A stretch of 64,000 nucleotides of DNA, taken from positions 1 through 64,000 of the forward strand of contig NZ_BBPI01000018.1 of assembly GCF_000787715.1 (NCBI RefSeq). The letters are read 5' to 3'. The notes under the pieces were generated by a model. The model was not told the origin of the DNA. It did not search any database and saw only the letters and a program-made list of their open reading frames with translations. Origin of the DNA: Sphingomonas parapaucimobilis NBRC 15100 (GTDB lineage Bacteria > Pseudomonadota > Alphaproteobacteria > Sphingomonadales > Sphingomonadaceae). Position 1 is the stretch's first letter; every line of letters begins with the position of its first letter. A program made the translations under genes and the position numbers. Positions 8,473 through 17,209 of the stretch are shown piece after piece.

Positions 8473-9498
8473 GTGACCGACCAAGACCGCCTCCTGTCCG
8501 CCAGCCGCCGTCCCGAGGATGTCGACGCCGCGCTCCGCCCGAAAAGCCTGGACGAGTTTGTCGGGCAGCAGGCGGCGCGCGACAATCTGCGTGTCTTCAT
8601 CCAGGCGGCGCGCGGGCGTGGCGATGCGCTGGACCATGTGCTGTTCTTCGGCCCGCCGGGTCTGGGCAAGACGACGCTGGCGCAGATTATCGCGCGTGAG
8701 ATGGGCGTGGGTTTCCGCGCGACTTCGGGGCCGGTGATCGCCAAGTCGGGCGACCTCGCCGCGCTGCTGACCAATCTGGAAGACGGCGACGTCCTGTTCA
8801 TAGACGAAATCCACCGCCTGCAACCGGCGGTCGAGGAAGTCCTGTATCCCGCGATGGAGGACCGGGTCCTCGACCTGATGATCGGAGAGGGGCCGTCGGC
8901 GCGGTCGGTGCGGATCGACCTGCCGCGCTTCACGCTGGTCGGTGCGACGACGCGGCAGGGATTGCTGACCACCCCCTTGCGCGATCGTTTCGGCATTCCG
9001 GTCCGCCTGCAATTCTATACGGTCGAGGAACTGACCCGCGTCGTCACCCGCGCCGCCCGCCTGCTCGACCTGCCGATCTCCGAGGACGGCGCGGTCGAGG
9101 TCGCGCGCCGTTCGCGCGGCACGCCGCGTATCGCCGGGCGGCTGCTGCGCCGCGTCCGCGACTTCGCCAGCGTGGCGGGGCATGAGATCGTCCACGCCGC
9201 CGCCGCCGACCAGGCGCTGAATCGGCTGGAGGTCGACGCGCTGGGACTGGACGCGATGGACCGTCGCTATCTGACGATGATCGCCGACGTCTATCGTGGC
9301 GGGCCGGTGGGGGTGGAGACGCTGGCCGCAGGGCTCTCCGAGCCGCGCGACACGATCGAGGAGGTGATCGAGCCGTTCCTGATCCAGCTCGGCCTGCTCG
9401 CCCGCACCGCGCGGGGGCGGATCCTGAATGCGGGCGGGTGGAAGCATCTGGGGCTGAATCCGCCGATCGGGTCGCAGGACGGTCTGTTCGACGCCTGA
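8473..9498 (+). CDS. ruvB: Holliday junction branch migration ATPase RuvB
   Basis: 341-residue AAA+ motor. Starts at GTG 8473. Walker A is [16 protein letters not shown], Walker [16 protein letters not shown], sensor 1 [10 protein letters not shown], and the arginine finger lies in [10 protein letters not shown]. The C-terminal winged helix includes [15 protein letters not shown]. It is normally cotranscribed with ruvCA; here a divergent dehydrogenase gene intervenes, so it needs its own promoter in 8318-8472. Confidence 0.95.
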   Translation: MTDQDRLLSASRRPEDVDAALRPKSLDEFVGQQAARDNLRVFIQAARGRGDALDHVLFFGPPGLGKTTLAQIIAREMGVGFRATSGPVIAKSGDLAALLTNLEDGDVLFIDEIHRLQPAVEEVLYPAMEDRVLDLMIGEGPSARSVRIDLPRFTLVGATTRQGLLTTPLRDRFGIPVRLQFYTVEELTRVVTRAARLLDLPISEDGAVEVARRSRGTPRIAGRLLRRVRDFASVAGHEIVHAAAADQALNRLEVDALGLDAMDRRYLTMIADVYRGGPVGVETLAAGLSEPRDTIEEVIEPFLIQLGLLARTARGRILNAGGWKHLGLNPPIGSQDGLFDA

Positions 9499-9531
9499 GG
9501 CGGCGGGCGTCACACATCGCTCCCCGGCTTC

Positions 9532-9634
9532 GTTCAGCCTGAGCGAAGTCGATGGCCAAGCGGAAACAGCCGCCACAGAAGCCCCCCTAGCTCACGCGAA
9601 ATCCCGTGGCCTTCGACTTCGCTCAGGCTGAACG
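9532..9634. repeat. dispersed repeat, family B (outward pair)
   Basis: Two copies of the GCTCAGGCTGAACG unit near 9532-9557 and 9608-9634, in opposite orientation, downstream of ruvB. Unlike most sites, the arms are about 50 bp apart and one carries a substitution (GTCGATGG). Confidence 0.75.
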
Positions 9635-9650
9635 GGGGGCGGTATTGTGC

Positions 9651-9689
9651 AAAAACGGACCCCCGCCGGTCAGAAGACCGATAGGGGTC
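9651..9689 (-). terminator. strong Rho-independent terminator of the structured RNA
   Basis: Arms 9658-9671 and 9676-9689 (GACCCC...GGTC / GACCGG...GGGGTC) around a TTCT loop, followed on the minus strand by TTTTT. No protein gene ends here on this strand, so it terminates a non-coding transcript. Confidence 0.8.
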
Positions 9690-9845
9690 AGGTGGGCGTC
9701 TCTCTATGCTGCGTTCGGCCCGGCATCTTCGCTCGGATGCCGATCAGTGACCTCGCAACCGCATGATTCCATACGCAAAAGCGTGGAGCCACAGGTTTCG
9801 GGGATGACCGGACCGCCCGGAGAGGCAAGGCCGAACGCGAGTAAC
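9690..9845 (-). ncRNA. structured RNA, candidate 6S RNA
   Basis: Minus-strand RNA closed by a perfect 10-bp stem (GCGTTCGGCC at 9838-9829 with GGCCGAACGC at 9720-9711). Inside it has an imperfect long arm capped by CCACGC-TTTT-GCG and containing AACCTGTGGCTCC, and a second small hairpin GGCATC...GATGCC. A rod with a central bubble and a terminal arm, about 150 nt, with an intrinsic terminator, fits 6S RNA (binds RNA polymerase and mimics an open promoter). The match is by shape and by my recollection of alphaproteobacterial 6S motifs, not by a search. RNase P, SRP RNA and tmRNA signatures were looked for and are absent. Ends are approximate. Confidence 0.55.
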
Positions 9846-9909
9846 GAACCCCCTGGGCTTCGGTTGCGCGAGAGGGGCAATCAATTTCCCGTCTGTTCCT
9901 CCCCAGATA

Positions 9910-9958
9910 GTATTACCCCGATAATACACTTGAACCCCGCCGCCATCCCCTCCACACT
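9910..9958 (+). promoter_or_regulatory. palindrome and candidate promoter of telA operon
   Basis: GTATTA at 9910-9915 and TAATAC at 9922-9927 form a 6-6-6 inverted repeat. Just after it, TTGAAC at 9930-9935 and CACACT at 9953-9958, 17 bases apart, make a plausible sigma-70 promoter 29 bases before the telA start. The palindrome would be an operator just upstream of the -35. The regulator is unknown. Confidence 0.4.
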
Positions 9959-9986
9959 AGGCAGGCGTATTTGGAGAGTTTGAACG

Positions 9987-11201
9987 ATGGCCACGACCGC
10001 CGATACCGTGACCCAGGAAAAGGGGCTGACGCTGACGCCGCCCGATCCCGTGCCGACGGTGGCGCCCGCCCAGGCCGCCGGGCTGGTGCCCGTCGACGAC
10101 AAGACGCGCACCCAGCTGGAGCAGAAGGTCGAAGGCTTCGTCGCCGAACTGATCGCGCAGGACGTCAACAGCCCCGAATTCGGCCGCCGCGTCGACGCGA
10201 TTACCGCCATGGGGCAGAAGGAAATCCGCGAGGCGGCGGGCCAGTCCAACCGCTTCCTCGATCGCCCGGTCAAGGCGATGGACGGCGAGACGGGCGTGGG
10301 CAAGGACCTGACCGAGCTGCGCCGCGTGGTCGAAAGCCTGGATCCCGGTCGTCAGGGCAATCTCTCCGCGCCGCGCAAGCTGCTCGGCATCCTGCCCTTC
10401 GGCAACAAGATGCGCGACTATTTCGACGGTTATCGGTCGTCGCAGACGCATATCGCCGCGATCCTGAAGAGCCTGTCCTCGGGCCGCGACGAACTGCTGA
10501 TGGACAATGCCGCGATCGACACCGAGCGCGCGAACCTGTGGTCCGCCATGGGGCGGCTGGAGCAGATGATCCATCTGTCCAAGGCGATGGACGCCAGGCT
10601 GGAAGATGCCGCCAACGACCTGGATCACACCGATCCCGCCAAGGCCAAGGCGATCCGCGAGACCGCGCTCTTCTACACCCGCCAGCGGACCCAGGACCTG
10701 CTGACCCAGATGGCGGTCACGGTGCAGGGTTATCTGGCGCTCGATCTGGTCAAGAAGAACAATGTCGAGCTGGTGAAGGGCGTCGACCGCGCCTCGACCA
10801 CCACCGTCTCGGCGTTGCGCACGGCCGTCACCGTGGCGCAGGCGCTGGCCAATCAAAAGCTGGTGCTGGACCAGATCACCGCGCTCAACACCACGACCGC
10901 CAACATCATCGATTCGACCGGCAAGCTGCTGCGCAGCCAGACCGCGCAGATTCACGAGCAGGCGGCGGCCTCGACCATCCCGCTGGAGACGCTGCAGCGT
11001 GCCTTCCAGAATATCTACGACACGATGGACGCGATCGACAGCTTCAAGCTGAAGGCGCTCGATTCGATGAAGACCACGGTCAACACGCTGGGCCAGGAGG
11101 TCGAGAAGTCGAAGGGCTATATCGCCCGCGCCGAGGGCGCGCAAAACCCGCAGCTGACCAGCGGGGCGGCGGCGTCTTCGTTCAAGCTGGAGGCGCTGTA
11201 A
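9987..11201 (+). CDS. toxic anion resistance protein, TelA family
   Basis: 404-residue, soluble, largely helical protein of the TelA/KlaA family, named for plasmid tellurite resistance. Family features are RRVDAITAMGQKEIREAAGQSNRFLDRPVKAM near residue 70, the long helical middle, and the C-terminal VEKSKGYIARAEGAQ. Biochemical function is unknown; family members are linked to envelope or stress tolerance. It is the first gene of a tight operon with an XpaC-like membrane protein (4 bases downstream) and an EreA/ChaN-fold protein. Confidence 0.88.
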   Translation: MATTADTVTQEKGLTLTPPDPVPTVAPAQAAGLVPVDDKTRTQLEQKVEGFVAELIAQDVNSPEFGRRVDAITAMGQKEIREAAGQSNRFLDRPVKAMDGETGVGKDLTELRRVVESLDPGRQGNLSAPRKLLGILPFGNKMRDYFDGYRSSQTHIAAILKSLSSGRDELLMDNAAIDTERANLWSAMGRLEQMIHLSKAMDARLEDAANDLDHTDPAKAKAIRETALFYTRQRTQDLLTQMAVTVQGYLALDLVKKNNVELVKGVDRASTTTVSALRTAVTVAQALANQKLVLDQITALNTTTANIIDSTGKLLRSQTAQIHEQAAASTIPLETLQRAFQNIYDTMDAIDSFKLKALDSMKTTVNTLGQEVEKSKGYIARAEGAQNPQLTSGAAASSFKLEAL

Positions 11202-11205
11202 TCCC

Positions 11206-11940
11206 GTGACCACCCCCCGCTCGAACGAGGTCGATGCCCAGATCGAGCGTGCGCGCGAAGTGATGGCGCGCATCTCGCAGGATTATCGCGGGTCGGCGCA
11301 GCAGACGGTCAAGCGGGTGCGGCGACGCGCGCGCTCGGCGATGCAGCGGGTGATCCTGATCGCCATCGCCAATGCGGTGATCCTGATCGCGGCGATGGTG
11401 ACGGGGCTGATCCTGCCCGGCGGGATCGGCATTTTCGGCGCGCTGGCGGCGATGATGCTGATGCTGGCGGCGACGCTGGCCATCGCGCTGGCGCCTGCCC
11501 CGCGCGCGCCGACCCCAGCCAAGCTGGCGCAGGTCGATATCAAGGCGCTGCCCGCCCAGACCGAACGCTGGCTGGAGGCGCAGCGGCCCTTGCTGCCTGC
11601 GCCCGCCGTCCAGCTGGTCGACCGGATCGGGCGGCGGCTCGACACGCTCTCGCCGCAGCTCGCCGCCGTCGACAACGACACCGCAGAGGCGATGGAGGTC
11701 CGCCGCCTGATCGGCGAGCAGCTCCCCGCCTTCCTGCGCGACTACGAACGCGTGCCCGAGCCGCTGCGCCGGGTCGAGCGCAACGGGCGGACGCCGGATA
11801 CGCAGCTGATCGACGGCCTCAAGCTGATCGAACAGGAGATCGGCGACATGACCCAGCGGCTGGCACAGGCCGATCTTGACAGCCTGTCGACGCGCGGGCG
11901 ATTTTTGGAAATGAAATATCGCGAGGAAAGGGCGGACTGA
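11206..11940 (+). CDS. XpaC-like membrane protein partner of TelA
   Basis: 244 residues. An arginine-rich cytoplasmic N-terminus is followed by two adjacent hydrophobic helices (VILIAIANAVILIAAMVTGLIL and IFGALAAMMLMLAATLAIALA), then a long helical cytoplasmic domain (PAQTERWLEAQRPLLP ... RFLEMKYREE). Position directly after telA and this layout match the xpaC-telA pairing known from Firmicutes and others; sequence similarity to XpaC was not tested. GTG 11206 start with GGAGG about 10 bases upstream. Its stop overlaps the next start (TGATG). Confidence 0.7.
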   Translation: MTTPRSNEVDAQIERAREVMARISQDYRGSAQQTVKRVRRRARSAMQRVILIAIANAVILIAAMVTGLILPGGIGIFGALAAMMLMLAATLAIALAPAPRAPTPAKLAQVDIKALPAQTERWLEAQRPLLPAPAVQLVDRIGRRLDTLSPQLAAVDNDTAEAMEVRRLIGEQLPAFLRDYERVPEPLRRVERNGRTPDTQLIDGLKLIEQEIGDMTQRLAQADLDSLSTRGRFLEMKYREERAD

Positions 11941-13208
11941 TGCGGCGGGCGGCGGTGGTGGTGACGATGATGCTCGCCACCGCCGCGATGGCACAGGACG
12001 GGCCGAGCAAGGTGGAGTTCGCGGCCGCCAGTGCGGCCGGGGATCGGCTCGATAGCGGTCATTATCTGGATGCCGCCGAAGCGCTACGCCCGCTGGCATT
12101 CGATGCGGCGGGCAAGCCGAAGCCCGGCTTTCTCCACGATCAATGGGCGGAACTCCACACGCTGATGACCGCCGAGCCGGTCGAGCCCGAACCTGCCCCT
12201 GCCCAGACCGCCGAAGCCAAGGCCATGGCGGATCGCGTCGCCGCCGCAAGCGTGCGGGATGCGATCCCCGAAATCGTCGCACGGGCGGCTCGGACTCGTG
12301 TGGTCATTCTCAACGAGAATCACGGACTTCCGCGCGATCGTGCCTTTGCGCTGGAGGTGGCGCGGGCGCTTCGGCCGCTGGGCTATTCAGTCCTGGCGGC
12401 GGAAACCTTCATGGTCGGCGACAAGAACGTCTCCCTATCGAAGCTGGCCAAGCAGGGTTATCCGACGCAAAGAACGGGCTATTACACCCACGATCCCGTC
12501 TTCGGCGATTTCGTCCGGCAGTCGCTGGCGCTGGGCTATCGCCCGCTGAACTATGAACAGACGGACGAGGAGCGCGGCAAGCCGACCGGCCGGGCGGAAA
12601 GCATCGCCCGGCGCGAAGAGGCGCAGGCGAGTCATTTGGCGCAGGCGCTGGCCGCCGATCCCAAGGCCAAATTCTTCGTCTATGTCGGTTTCAGCCATGT
12701 CGCCGAGCAACCGATCGACGCGGCCGACGACGCCAAAGTGTGCTGGATGGCCACGCGCCTGAAGGAGAAGACCGGTATTGATCCGCTGACCATCGATCAG
12801 ACGGTTCTGGGGCCGCTGATGGGCGATTCCAACGGCCTTGCGCGCCGAATTCTGGCGGGCAAGACTTCCAGCGGGTCGGTCGTGCTGTTCGATGGCGACC
12901 GCCCCGTGACGGTCGGCCAATATGCCGGTGCGGTCGATCTGCAGGTCTATCATCCCGTCACGCGCATGGTGAAGGGGCGTCCCGACTGGCTGGCGGCGAT
13001 GGGGCGCAAGCCGATGGCGATCCCGGCGGGCTTCGTGCCGCAAAAGGGCGAGCGGCTGGTACAGGCGTTCATCGCGGGCGAAAGCGACGATGCGATTCCG
13101 GTCGATCAGGTGCTGTTGCGCGGCGGTGACGACGTGCCGTCGCTGATGGTGCCGGGGGACAAGCCGCTGCGGCTGGTGATGCAGGAGCCGACTTCGGCCA
13201 AACCGTAA
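11940..13208 (+). CDS. secreted EreA/ChaN-fold protein
   Basis: 422 residues with a cleavable signal peptide (MRRAAVVVTMMLATAAMAQD). From about residue 120 it shows the pattern of the EreA/ChaN-like fold: RVVILNENHGLPRDRAFALEVARALRPLGYSVLAAE, and VYVGFSHVAEQP later. Members include erythromycin esterase-like hydrolases and the haem-binding ChaN lipoprotein, so either hydrolysis or ligand binding is possible; the substrate is unknown. It is translationally coupled to the XpaC-like gene by a one-base overlap, making it a third member of the TelA operon. Converges on the small minus-strand gene at 13442. Confidence 0.7.
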   Translation: MRRAAVVVTMMLATAAMAQDGPSKVEFAAASAAGDRLDSGHYLDAAEALRPLAFDAAGKPKPGFLHDQWAELHTLMTAEPVEPEPAPAQTAEAKAMADRVAAASVRDAIPEIVARAARTRVVILNENHGLPRDRAFALEVARALRPLGYSVLAAETFMVGDKNVSLSKLAKQGYPTQRTGYYTHDPVFGDFVRQSLALGYRPLNYEQTDEERGKPTGRAESIARREEAQASHLAQALAADPKAKFFVYVGFSHVAEQPIDAADDAKVCWMATRLKEKTGIDPLTIDQTVLGPLMGDSNGLARRILAGKTSSGSVVLFDGDRPVTVGQYAGAVDLQVYHPVTRMVKGRPDWLAAMGRKPMAIPAGFVPQKGERLVQAFIAGESDDAIPVDQVLLRGGDDVPSLMVPGDKPLRLVMQEPTSAKP

Positions 13209-13280
13209 CTTGGAGTTCCTCACCGTGCGGGGAGTAATGCCCGATCAGCCTTCGCACTTAGGTCAGACGGCCAACCCCAT

Positions 13281-13327
13281 AAATGAAAAGAGGCTGCCGG
13301 GACGTCATCGCGACGGCCCCGGCAACC
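13281..13327 (-). terminator. terminator of the 18-codon gene transcript
   Basis: 10-bp stem (arms 13292-13301 and 13318-13327) followed on the minus strand by TCTTTTCATTT. No longer minus-strand gene ends here. Confidence 0.75.
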
Positions 13328-13441
13328 CCTGAACATGGTCAGCGGCCGGAGAGCTCCAGCCCGGGAGACCATGCGGGCCTCATGACATCAGGCGCGACCG
13401 TTGATTGGGGGAAAATACCCCCCGAACCGCGCCTATCGATA
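13328..13441 (-). other. structured 3' region of the small transcript
   Basis: Two further stem-loops lie between the 18-codon gene and its terminator. CATGGTC at 13334-13340 pairs with GACCATG at 13367-13373. A nested hairpin has outer arms GGCGCG 13391-13396 / CGCGCC 13428-13433 and inner GGGGG 13407-13411 / CCCCC 13418-13422. No coding sequence is seen in it. Confidence 0.5.
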
Positions 13442-13498
13442 TCAGAGACCGGCCCCCCGAACGAACTGAACCGACCCCCTTGCTGAACCATGAGACAT
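13442..13498 (-). CDS. 18-residue peptide with perfect Shine-Dalgarno
   Basis: Minus-strand ATG at 13498 is preceded by AAAGGAGGTGATCC, a full complement of the 16S rRNA 3' end, with 7 bases between GGAGG and ATG. The frame reads MSHGSARGSVQFVRGAGL and stops at 13442. Downstream lie two hairpins and a Rho-independent terminator, and no other minus-strand gene follows before the terminator, so this is a self-contained transcription unit rather than a leader. The peptide is basic and glycine-rich; I do not recognise it. It could be a small protein, or the ribosome-loading site of a dual-function RNA. Codon count is too small for composition to help. Confidence 0.5.
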   Translation of the reverse strand: MSHGSARGSVQFVRGAGL

Positions 13499-13521
13499 CG
13501 GATCACCTCCTTTCGCTAGTT

Positions 13522-13578
13522 AAAGCCAATGCGCCCTTTCAAAGTGCGCAAAGCCAATGTGCGTAGGCGAAAGCCAAT
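13522..13578 (-). repeat. three direct repeats ATTGGCTTT upstream of the 18-codon gene
   Basis: ATTGGCTTT occurs exactly at 13570-13578, 13550-13558 and 13522-13530 on the minus strand (spacings 20 and 28), immediately upstream of the Shine-Dalgarno. They could be activator or repressor sites in the promoter region. A weak TTTGAA / TAACTA promoter lies between the second copy and the start. Confidence 0.6.
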
Positions 13579-13640
13579 AAACAAGACTTGTAATGCGACG
13601 ATGTTTGGCCGAGCATCCTGCCCCCGCCCAATGGCGGGAC

Positions 13641-14168
13641 TCAGCCCCGGCAATCCTCGATCACGCGTCCGATTTCCGCATAGGCGGGGATGACCAGCGG
13701 CACCTGTCCGCTCTGTTCGATCGTGAACCGCCCCCGGCTGAATGCCATCGCATCCAGCAGCGGATCGGCGACCGGGAGCGACAGCTCCGCGCCGCCCGCG
13801 ACTGCATGGGCGGTCAGGCTGCGCGTCGTGCTGGAGGTGCGGATCGTGACGGCACCCGCGACCGATGCCGGGCGACCGAGGCGGATCTGGCGGGTGCGCG
13901 GATCGCAGGCCAGGGTCAGGCGCGTCACGCCGCCGGTGCCGAATATCGCGACCGACCCTTGCGCGGCGCGTTGATACCGCCAGTCACCGGGCGTCAGGGG
14001 CCAGTCGCGCCAGTCGCTCCCCAGCACCGGGCGCGGCGCGGGTGGGGCGGGGCGGGGCGCGTGGCGTACCGGCGGCGGCGCCTCGGGACGCGGGGTGGCG
14101 GGGATACAGCCCGACAGGGCGGCGGCCCCGACGATCGGGGCGAGGGAAGCAAAAGACAGGCGACGCAT
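13641..14168 (-). CDS. lipoprotein of unknown function
   Basis: 175 residues. A signal peptide ends in the lipobox LSGC (lipidated Cys near residue 21), followed by a proline-rich tether and a beta-rich domain beginning DWRDWPLTPGDWRY and ending IPAYAEIGRVIEDCRG. Likely anchored in the envelope. No enzymatic motif is visible and the family is not recognised beyond sphingomonad-type hypothetical lipoproteins. It is divergent from the PRC-barrel gene. Confidence 0.7.
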   Translation of the reverse strand: MRRLSFASLAPIVGAAALSGCIPATPRPEAPPPVRHAPRPAPPAPRPVLGSDWRDWPLTPGDWRYQRAAQGSVAIFGTGGVTRLTLACDPRTRQIRLGRPASVAGAVTIRTSSTTRSLTAHAVAGGAELSLPVADPLLDAMAFSRGRFTIEQSGQVPLVIPAYAEIGRVIEDCRG

Positions 14169-14305
14169 CGCATCCAGCCTATGCGGGAGGGGTCCCGGAT
14201 GCTCAACCCCGTGCTGCGACAGGACGTGCCGATGCGGCGGGCATCGGATTCGTCATCGGAACCTGGCCTCGCCCCGGCGGTTCTCCGATCTAAACGGAGG
14301 TTAAC

Positions 14306-14677
14306 ATGGCCGAACACGATACGCCGACCCTGATCCTGGTCCAGTCCACCGTCTCTGGCACGCTGAAGATCGAAAGCCGCGATGGCGACGCGATCGGCAG
14401 CGTCCACGCCTTCATGGTCCACAAGCGTTCGGGCCGCGCGACCCATGCCGTGCTGGCGCTGGGCGGGTTCCTGGGCATGGGCAAGAGCTTCTATCCCGTG
14501 CCGTTCAGCCTGTTGCAGTTCGACCCGGTGGGGGATCAGTATGTGATCACCGTCGATCGCCGCCTGCTGGAGGGCGGGCCGAGCTGGTCCAACAATGCGC
14601 CCGTGTTCGATCAGGCTTATGCCGACCGGGTGGCGGGCTATTATGGTGTGGGGACGGAGAATCTGGATCTGGGGTGA
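14306..14677 (+). CDS. PRC-barrel domain protein
   Basis: 123 residues with a PRC-barrel fold: GTLKIESRDGDAIGSVHAFMVHKRSGRATHAVLALGGFLGMGKSFYPVPF is the typical small beta-barrel, and YVITVDRRLLEGGPSW follows. Such single-domain proteins are common in alphaproteobacteria and thought to bind partners, but their role is unknown. GGAGG lies 8 bases before ATG 14306. Confidence 0.82.
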   Translation: MAEHDTPTLILVQSTVSGTLKIESRDGDAIGSVHAFMVHKRSGRATHAVLALGGFLGMGKSFYPVPFSLLQFDPVGDQYVITVDRRLLEGGPSWSNNAPVFDQAYADRVAGYYGVGTENLDLG

Positions 14678-14699
14678 TTTTTTGAGGGTGGCCTCTGGG

Positions 14700-14835
14700 G
14701 CCTACCCTCCCCCATCCCCTCCCGCCTGCGGGAGGGGTGCGTTACTGGGTAGTCGTCGGGGCGCTACGTCGGAGAGTTTCCTGCCGCTGTACCGGTCACG
14801 CCCCTCCCGCAAGCGGGAGGGGATGGGGGAGGGCA
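14700..14835. repeat. dispersed repeats, family C (two copies)
   Basis: Two copies of the CTCCCCCATCCCCTCCCGC palindrome unit, the second inverted, between convergent PRC-barrel and uvrB genes. Confidence 0.75.
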
Positions 14836-14863
14836 GATGTCAGGCAACCCCAACCCCCAATAA

Positions 14864-17056
14864 TCAATTCGCCTTCCGCCCACTCGCAAACTTCTTGCTT
14901 TTCCCGAACCGCGTCTTGCGCGTCCCCGGTTTGCCCTCGTTCGACCGGCCCATGATCGGGGCCTTCTGCTCATGCACCGGCAGGCCCAGTTCCTCGTTCT
15001 CGAGCTGCCGGATTTCATCCCGCAACCGGCCCGCTTCCTCGAATTCGAGGTCGGCGGCGGCCTTGCGCATCTTCTTCTCGAGCTCCTCGATATAAGCGCG
15101 CAGGTTATGGCCGACCATGTGCGGACGGTCCTCGTCGATCGGCACCGTCACCTGATCGCCCGACGCCACATGCGCGATGATGTCGCCGATCTGGCGGCGG
15201 ATCGTCTGCGGCGTGATGCCGTGCTCGGTATTATACGCCATCTGCTTCTCGCGACGCCTCGAGGTTTCCAGCATGGCGCGCTCCATCGATCCGGTGATCC
15301 GGTCGGCATAGAGGATCACCCGGCCGTCGACGTTGCGCGCCGCGCGCCCGATCGTCTGGATCAGCGAGGTTTCGGAACGCAGAAACCCTTCCTTGTCCGC
15401 GTCGAGGATCGCGACCAGCCCGCATTCGGGAATGTCCAATCCCTCGCGCAGCAGGTTGATGCCGATCAGCACGTCATAGACGCCCAGCCGCAGGTCGCGG
15501 ATCAGCTCGATACGCTCCAGCGTCTCTACATCGGAGTGCATGTAGCGGACCTTGATCCCCGCCTCGTGCATATATTCGGTCAGGTCCTCGGCCATCCGCT
15601 TGGTCAGCGTGGTGACGAGGGTGCGGTAGCCGAGCTCGGTGGTCTTGCGCGCCTCGATGATCAGGTCCTGCACCTGCTCCTCAACCGGCTTGATCTCGAC
15701 CGGCGGGTCGATCAGGCCGGTGGGGCGGATGACCTGCTCGACGAAGACGCCGCCGGTCTGCTCCATTTCCCAATTGCCGGGCGTGGCCGAGACGCTGACC
15801 GTCTGCGGGCGCATCGCGTCCCATTCGTTGAAGCGTAGCGGCCGGTTGTCGATGGCGGACGGCAGGCGGAAGCCGTACTCGGCCAGCGTGATCTTGCGCC
15901 GATGGTCGCCGCGCGACATGCCGTTGATCTGGCCGATGGTGACATGGCTCTCGTCGACGAAGAGCACGGCGTTTTCGGGGAGGTACTCGAACAGCGTGGG
16001 CGGCGGCTCGCCGGGCAGGCGGCCGGTCAGGAAACGGCTGTAATTCTCGATGCCGTTGCAGCTGCCGGTGGCGGCGATCATCTCCAGGTCGAAATTCGTC
16101 CGCTGCTCCAGCCGCTGGTGTTCGAGCAGCTTGCCCTCCGCCTCCAGCTCCTTGAGACGCTCGGCCAGCTCGAACTTGATCGCCTCGGTGGCCTGCTTCA
16201 TCGTCGGGCCGGGCGTGACATAGTGCGAATTGGCGTAGATGCGGATCGAGTTCAGGCTGGCGACCTTCTTGCCGGTCAGCGGATCGAACTCGACGATCTC
16301 TTCGATCTCGTCGCCGAAGAACGACACGCGCCAGGCCGAATCCTCATAGTGCGACGGGAAGATTTCCAGATTGTCGCCGCGCACCCGGAAATTGCCACGC
16401 ATGAAGGCGGCGTCGTTGCGCTTATATTGGAGCGCGACTAGCTTGCGGATGATCTCGCGCTGGTCGACGCTCTGGCCCTTCTTCAGGTCGAAGATCATCG
16501 CCGAATAGGTTTCGACCGAACCGATGCCGTATAGGCAGGATACCGAGGCGACGATGATGACGTCGTCGCGCTCCAGCAACGCGCGGGTGGCCGAGTGGCG
16601 CATCCGGTCGATCGACTCGTTGATCGAGCTTTCCTTCTCGATATAGGTGTCGGACCGGGGCACATAGGCCTCGGGCTGGTAATAGTCGTAATAGCTGACG
16701 AAATATTCGACCGCGTTGTTGGGGAAGAAACTCTTGAACTCCCCGTACAACTGCGCCGCCAGGATCTTGTTGGGGGCGAGGATCAGCGCGGGGCGCTGCA
16801 ATTCCTCGATCACCTTGGCCATGGTGAAGGTCTTGCCCGATCCGGTGACGCCCAGCAGCACCTGATCCTTGTCGCCCGCGCGGGCCGCCGCCGTCAGTTC
16901 CTTGATCGCCGCAGGCTGGTCGCCGCTGGCGGTATATTCGGTGACGAGTTCGAAGCGCTTGCCGCCCTCCGCCTTTTCGGGGCGCGACGGGCGGTGGGGG
17001 ATGAAGCTGACCCCGGTTTCGGGCTCGTCGAGGGTGGTGCGGATCTGGATCGCCAT
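14864..17056 (-). CDS. uvrB: excinuclease ABC subunit UvrB
   Basis: 730-residue damage-verification helicase of nucleotide excision repair. It shows Walker [15 protein letters not shown], the hairpin region [33 protein letters not shown], and helicase motif [14 protein letters not shown]. The C-terminal UVR domain that binds UvrC has [21 protein letters not shown] basic tail ([19 protein letters not shown]) extends past the UVR domain. A short N-terminal extension before [11 protein letters not shown] is common in the class. Monocistronic. Confidence 0.96.
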   Translation of the reverse strand: MAIQIRTTLDEPETGVSFIPHRPSRPEKAEGGKRFELVTEYTASGDQPAAIKELTAAARAGDKDQVLLGVTGSGKTFTMAKVIEELQRPALILAPNKILAAQLYGEFKSFFPNNAVEYFVSYYDYYQPEAYVPRSDTYIEKESSINESIDRMRHSATRALLERDDVIIVASVSCLYGIGSVETYSAMIFDLKKGQSVDQREIIRKLVALQYKRNDAAFMRGNFRVRGDNLEIFPSHYEDSAWRVSFFGDEIEEIVEFDPLTGKKVASLNSIRIYANSHYVTPGPTMKQATEAIKFELAERLKELEAEGKLLEHQRLEQRTNFDLEMIAATGSCNGIENYSRFLTGRLPGEPPPTLFEYLPENAVLFVDESHVTIGQINGMSRGDHRRKITLAEYGFRLPSAIDNRPLRFNEWDAMRPQTVSVSATPGNWEMEQTGGVFVEQVIRPTGLIDPPVEIKPVEEQVQDLIIEARKTTELGYRTLVTTLTKRMAEDLTEYMHEAGIKVRYMHSDVETLERIELIRDLRLGVYDVLIGINLLREGLDIPECGLVAILDADKEGFLRSETSLIQTIGRAARNVDGRVILYADRITGSMERAMLETSRRREKQMAYNTEHGITPQTIRRQIGDIIAHVASGDQVTVPIDEDRPHMVGHNLRAYIEELEKKMRKAAADLEFEEAGRLRDEIRQLENEELGLPVHEQKAPIMGRSNEGKPGTRKTRFGKSKKFASGRKAN

Positions 17057-17116
17057 GGGGGTGAATATGGGTCCGGTTGCACTTTTGTTCCAGTGGGTCC
17101 GATGTTTGGGGCGTGG

Positions 17117-17203
17117 CCTTCGCCTTCGCTCAGCCCGAATGGAGGGGGGGAGAGGGTTTCAATACCAAACCCCGTTCAGCCTGAGCGAAGTCGAAGGCCA
17201 AGG
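17117..17203. repeat. dispersed inverted repeat, family B
   Basis: Convergent pair of the unit; the left arm is degenerate (CTTCGCCTTCGCTCAGCCC). Lies between the start of uvrB and the stop of the metallo-hydrolase gene. Confidence 0.75.
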
Positions 17204-17209
17204 GAATCC

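Noticed and set aside
13283..13486. 67-codon plus-strand frame in the gap after the EreA/ChaN-fold gene
   Set aside because: Crosses the terminator and hairpins of the minus-strand 18-codon gene, has no ribosome site, and no family resemblance.
13499..13514. GGATCACCTCCTTT as the 3' end of a 16S rRNA fragment
   Set aside because: Only the terminal 14-15 bases match and no upstream 16S sequence is present; on the minus strand it is explained as an ideal Shine-Dalgarno before an ATG.
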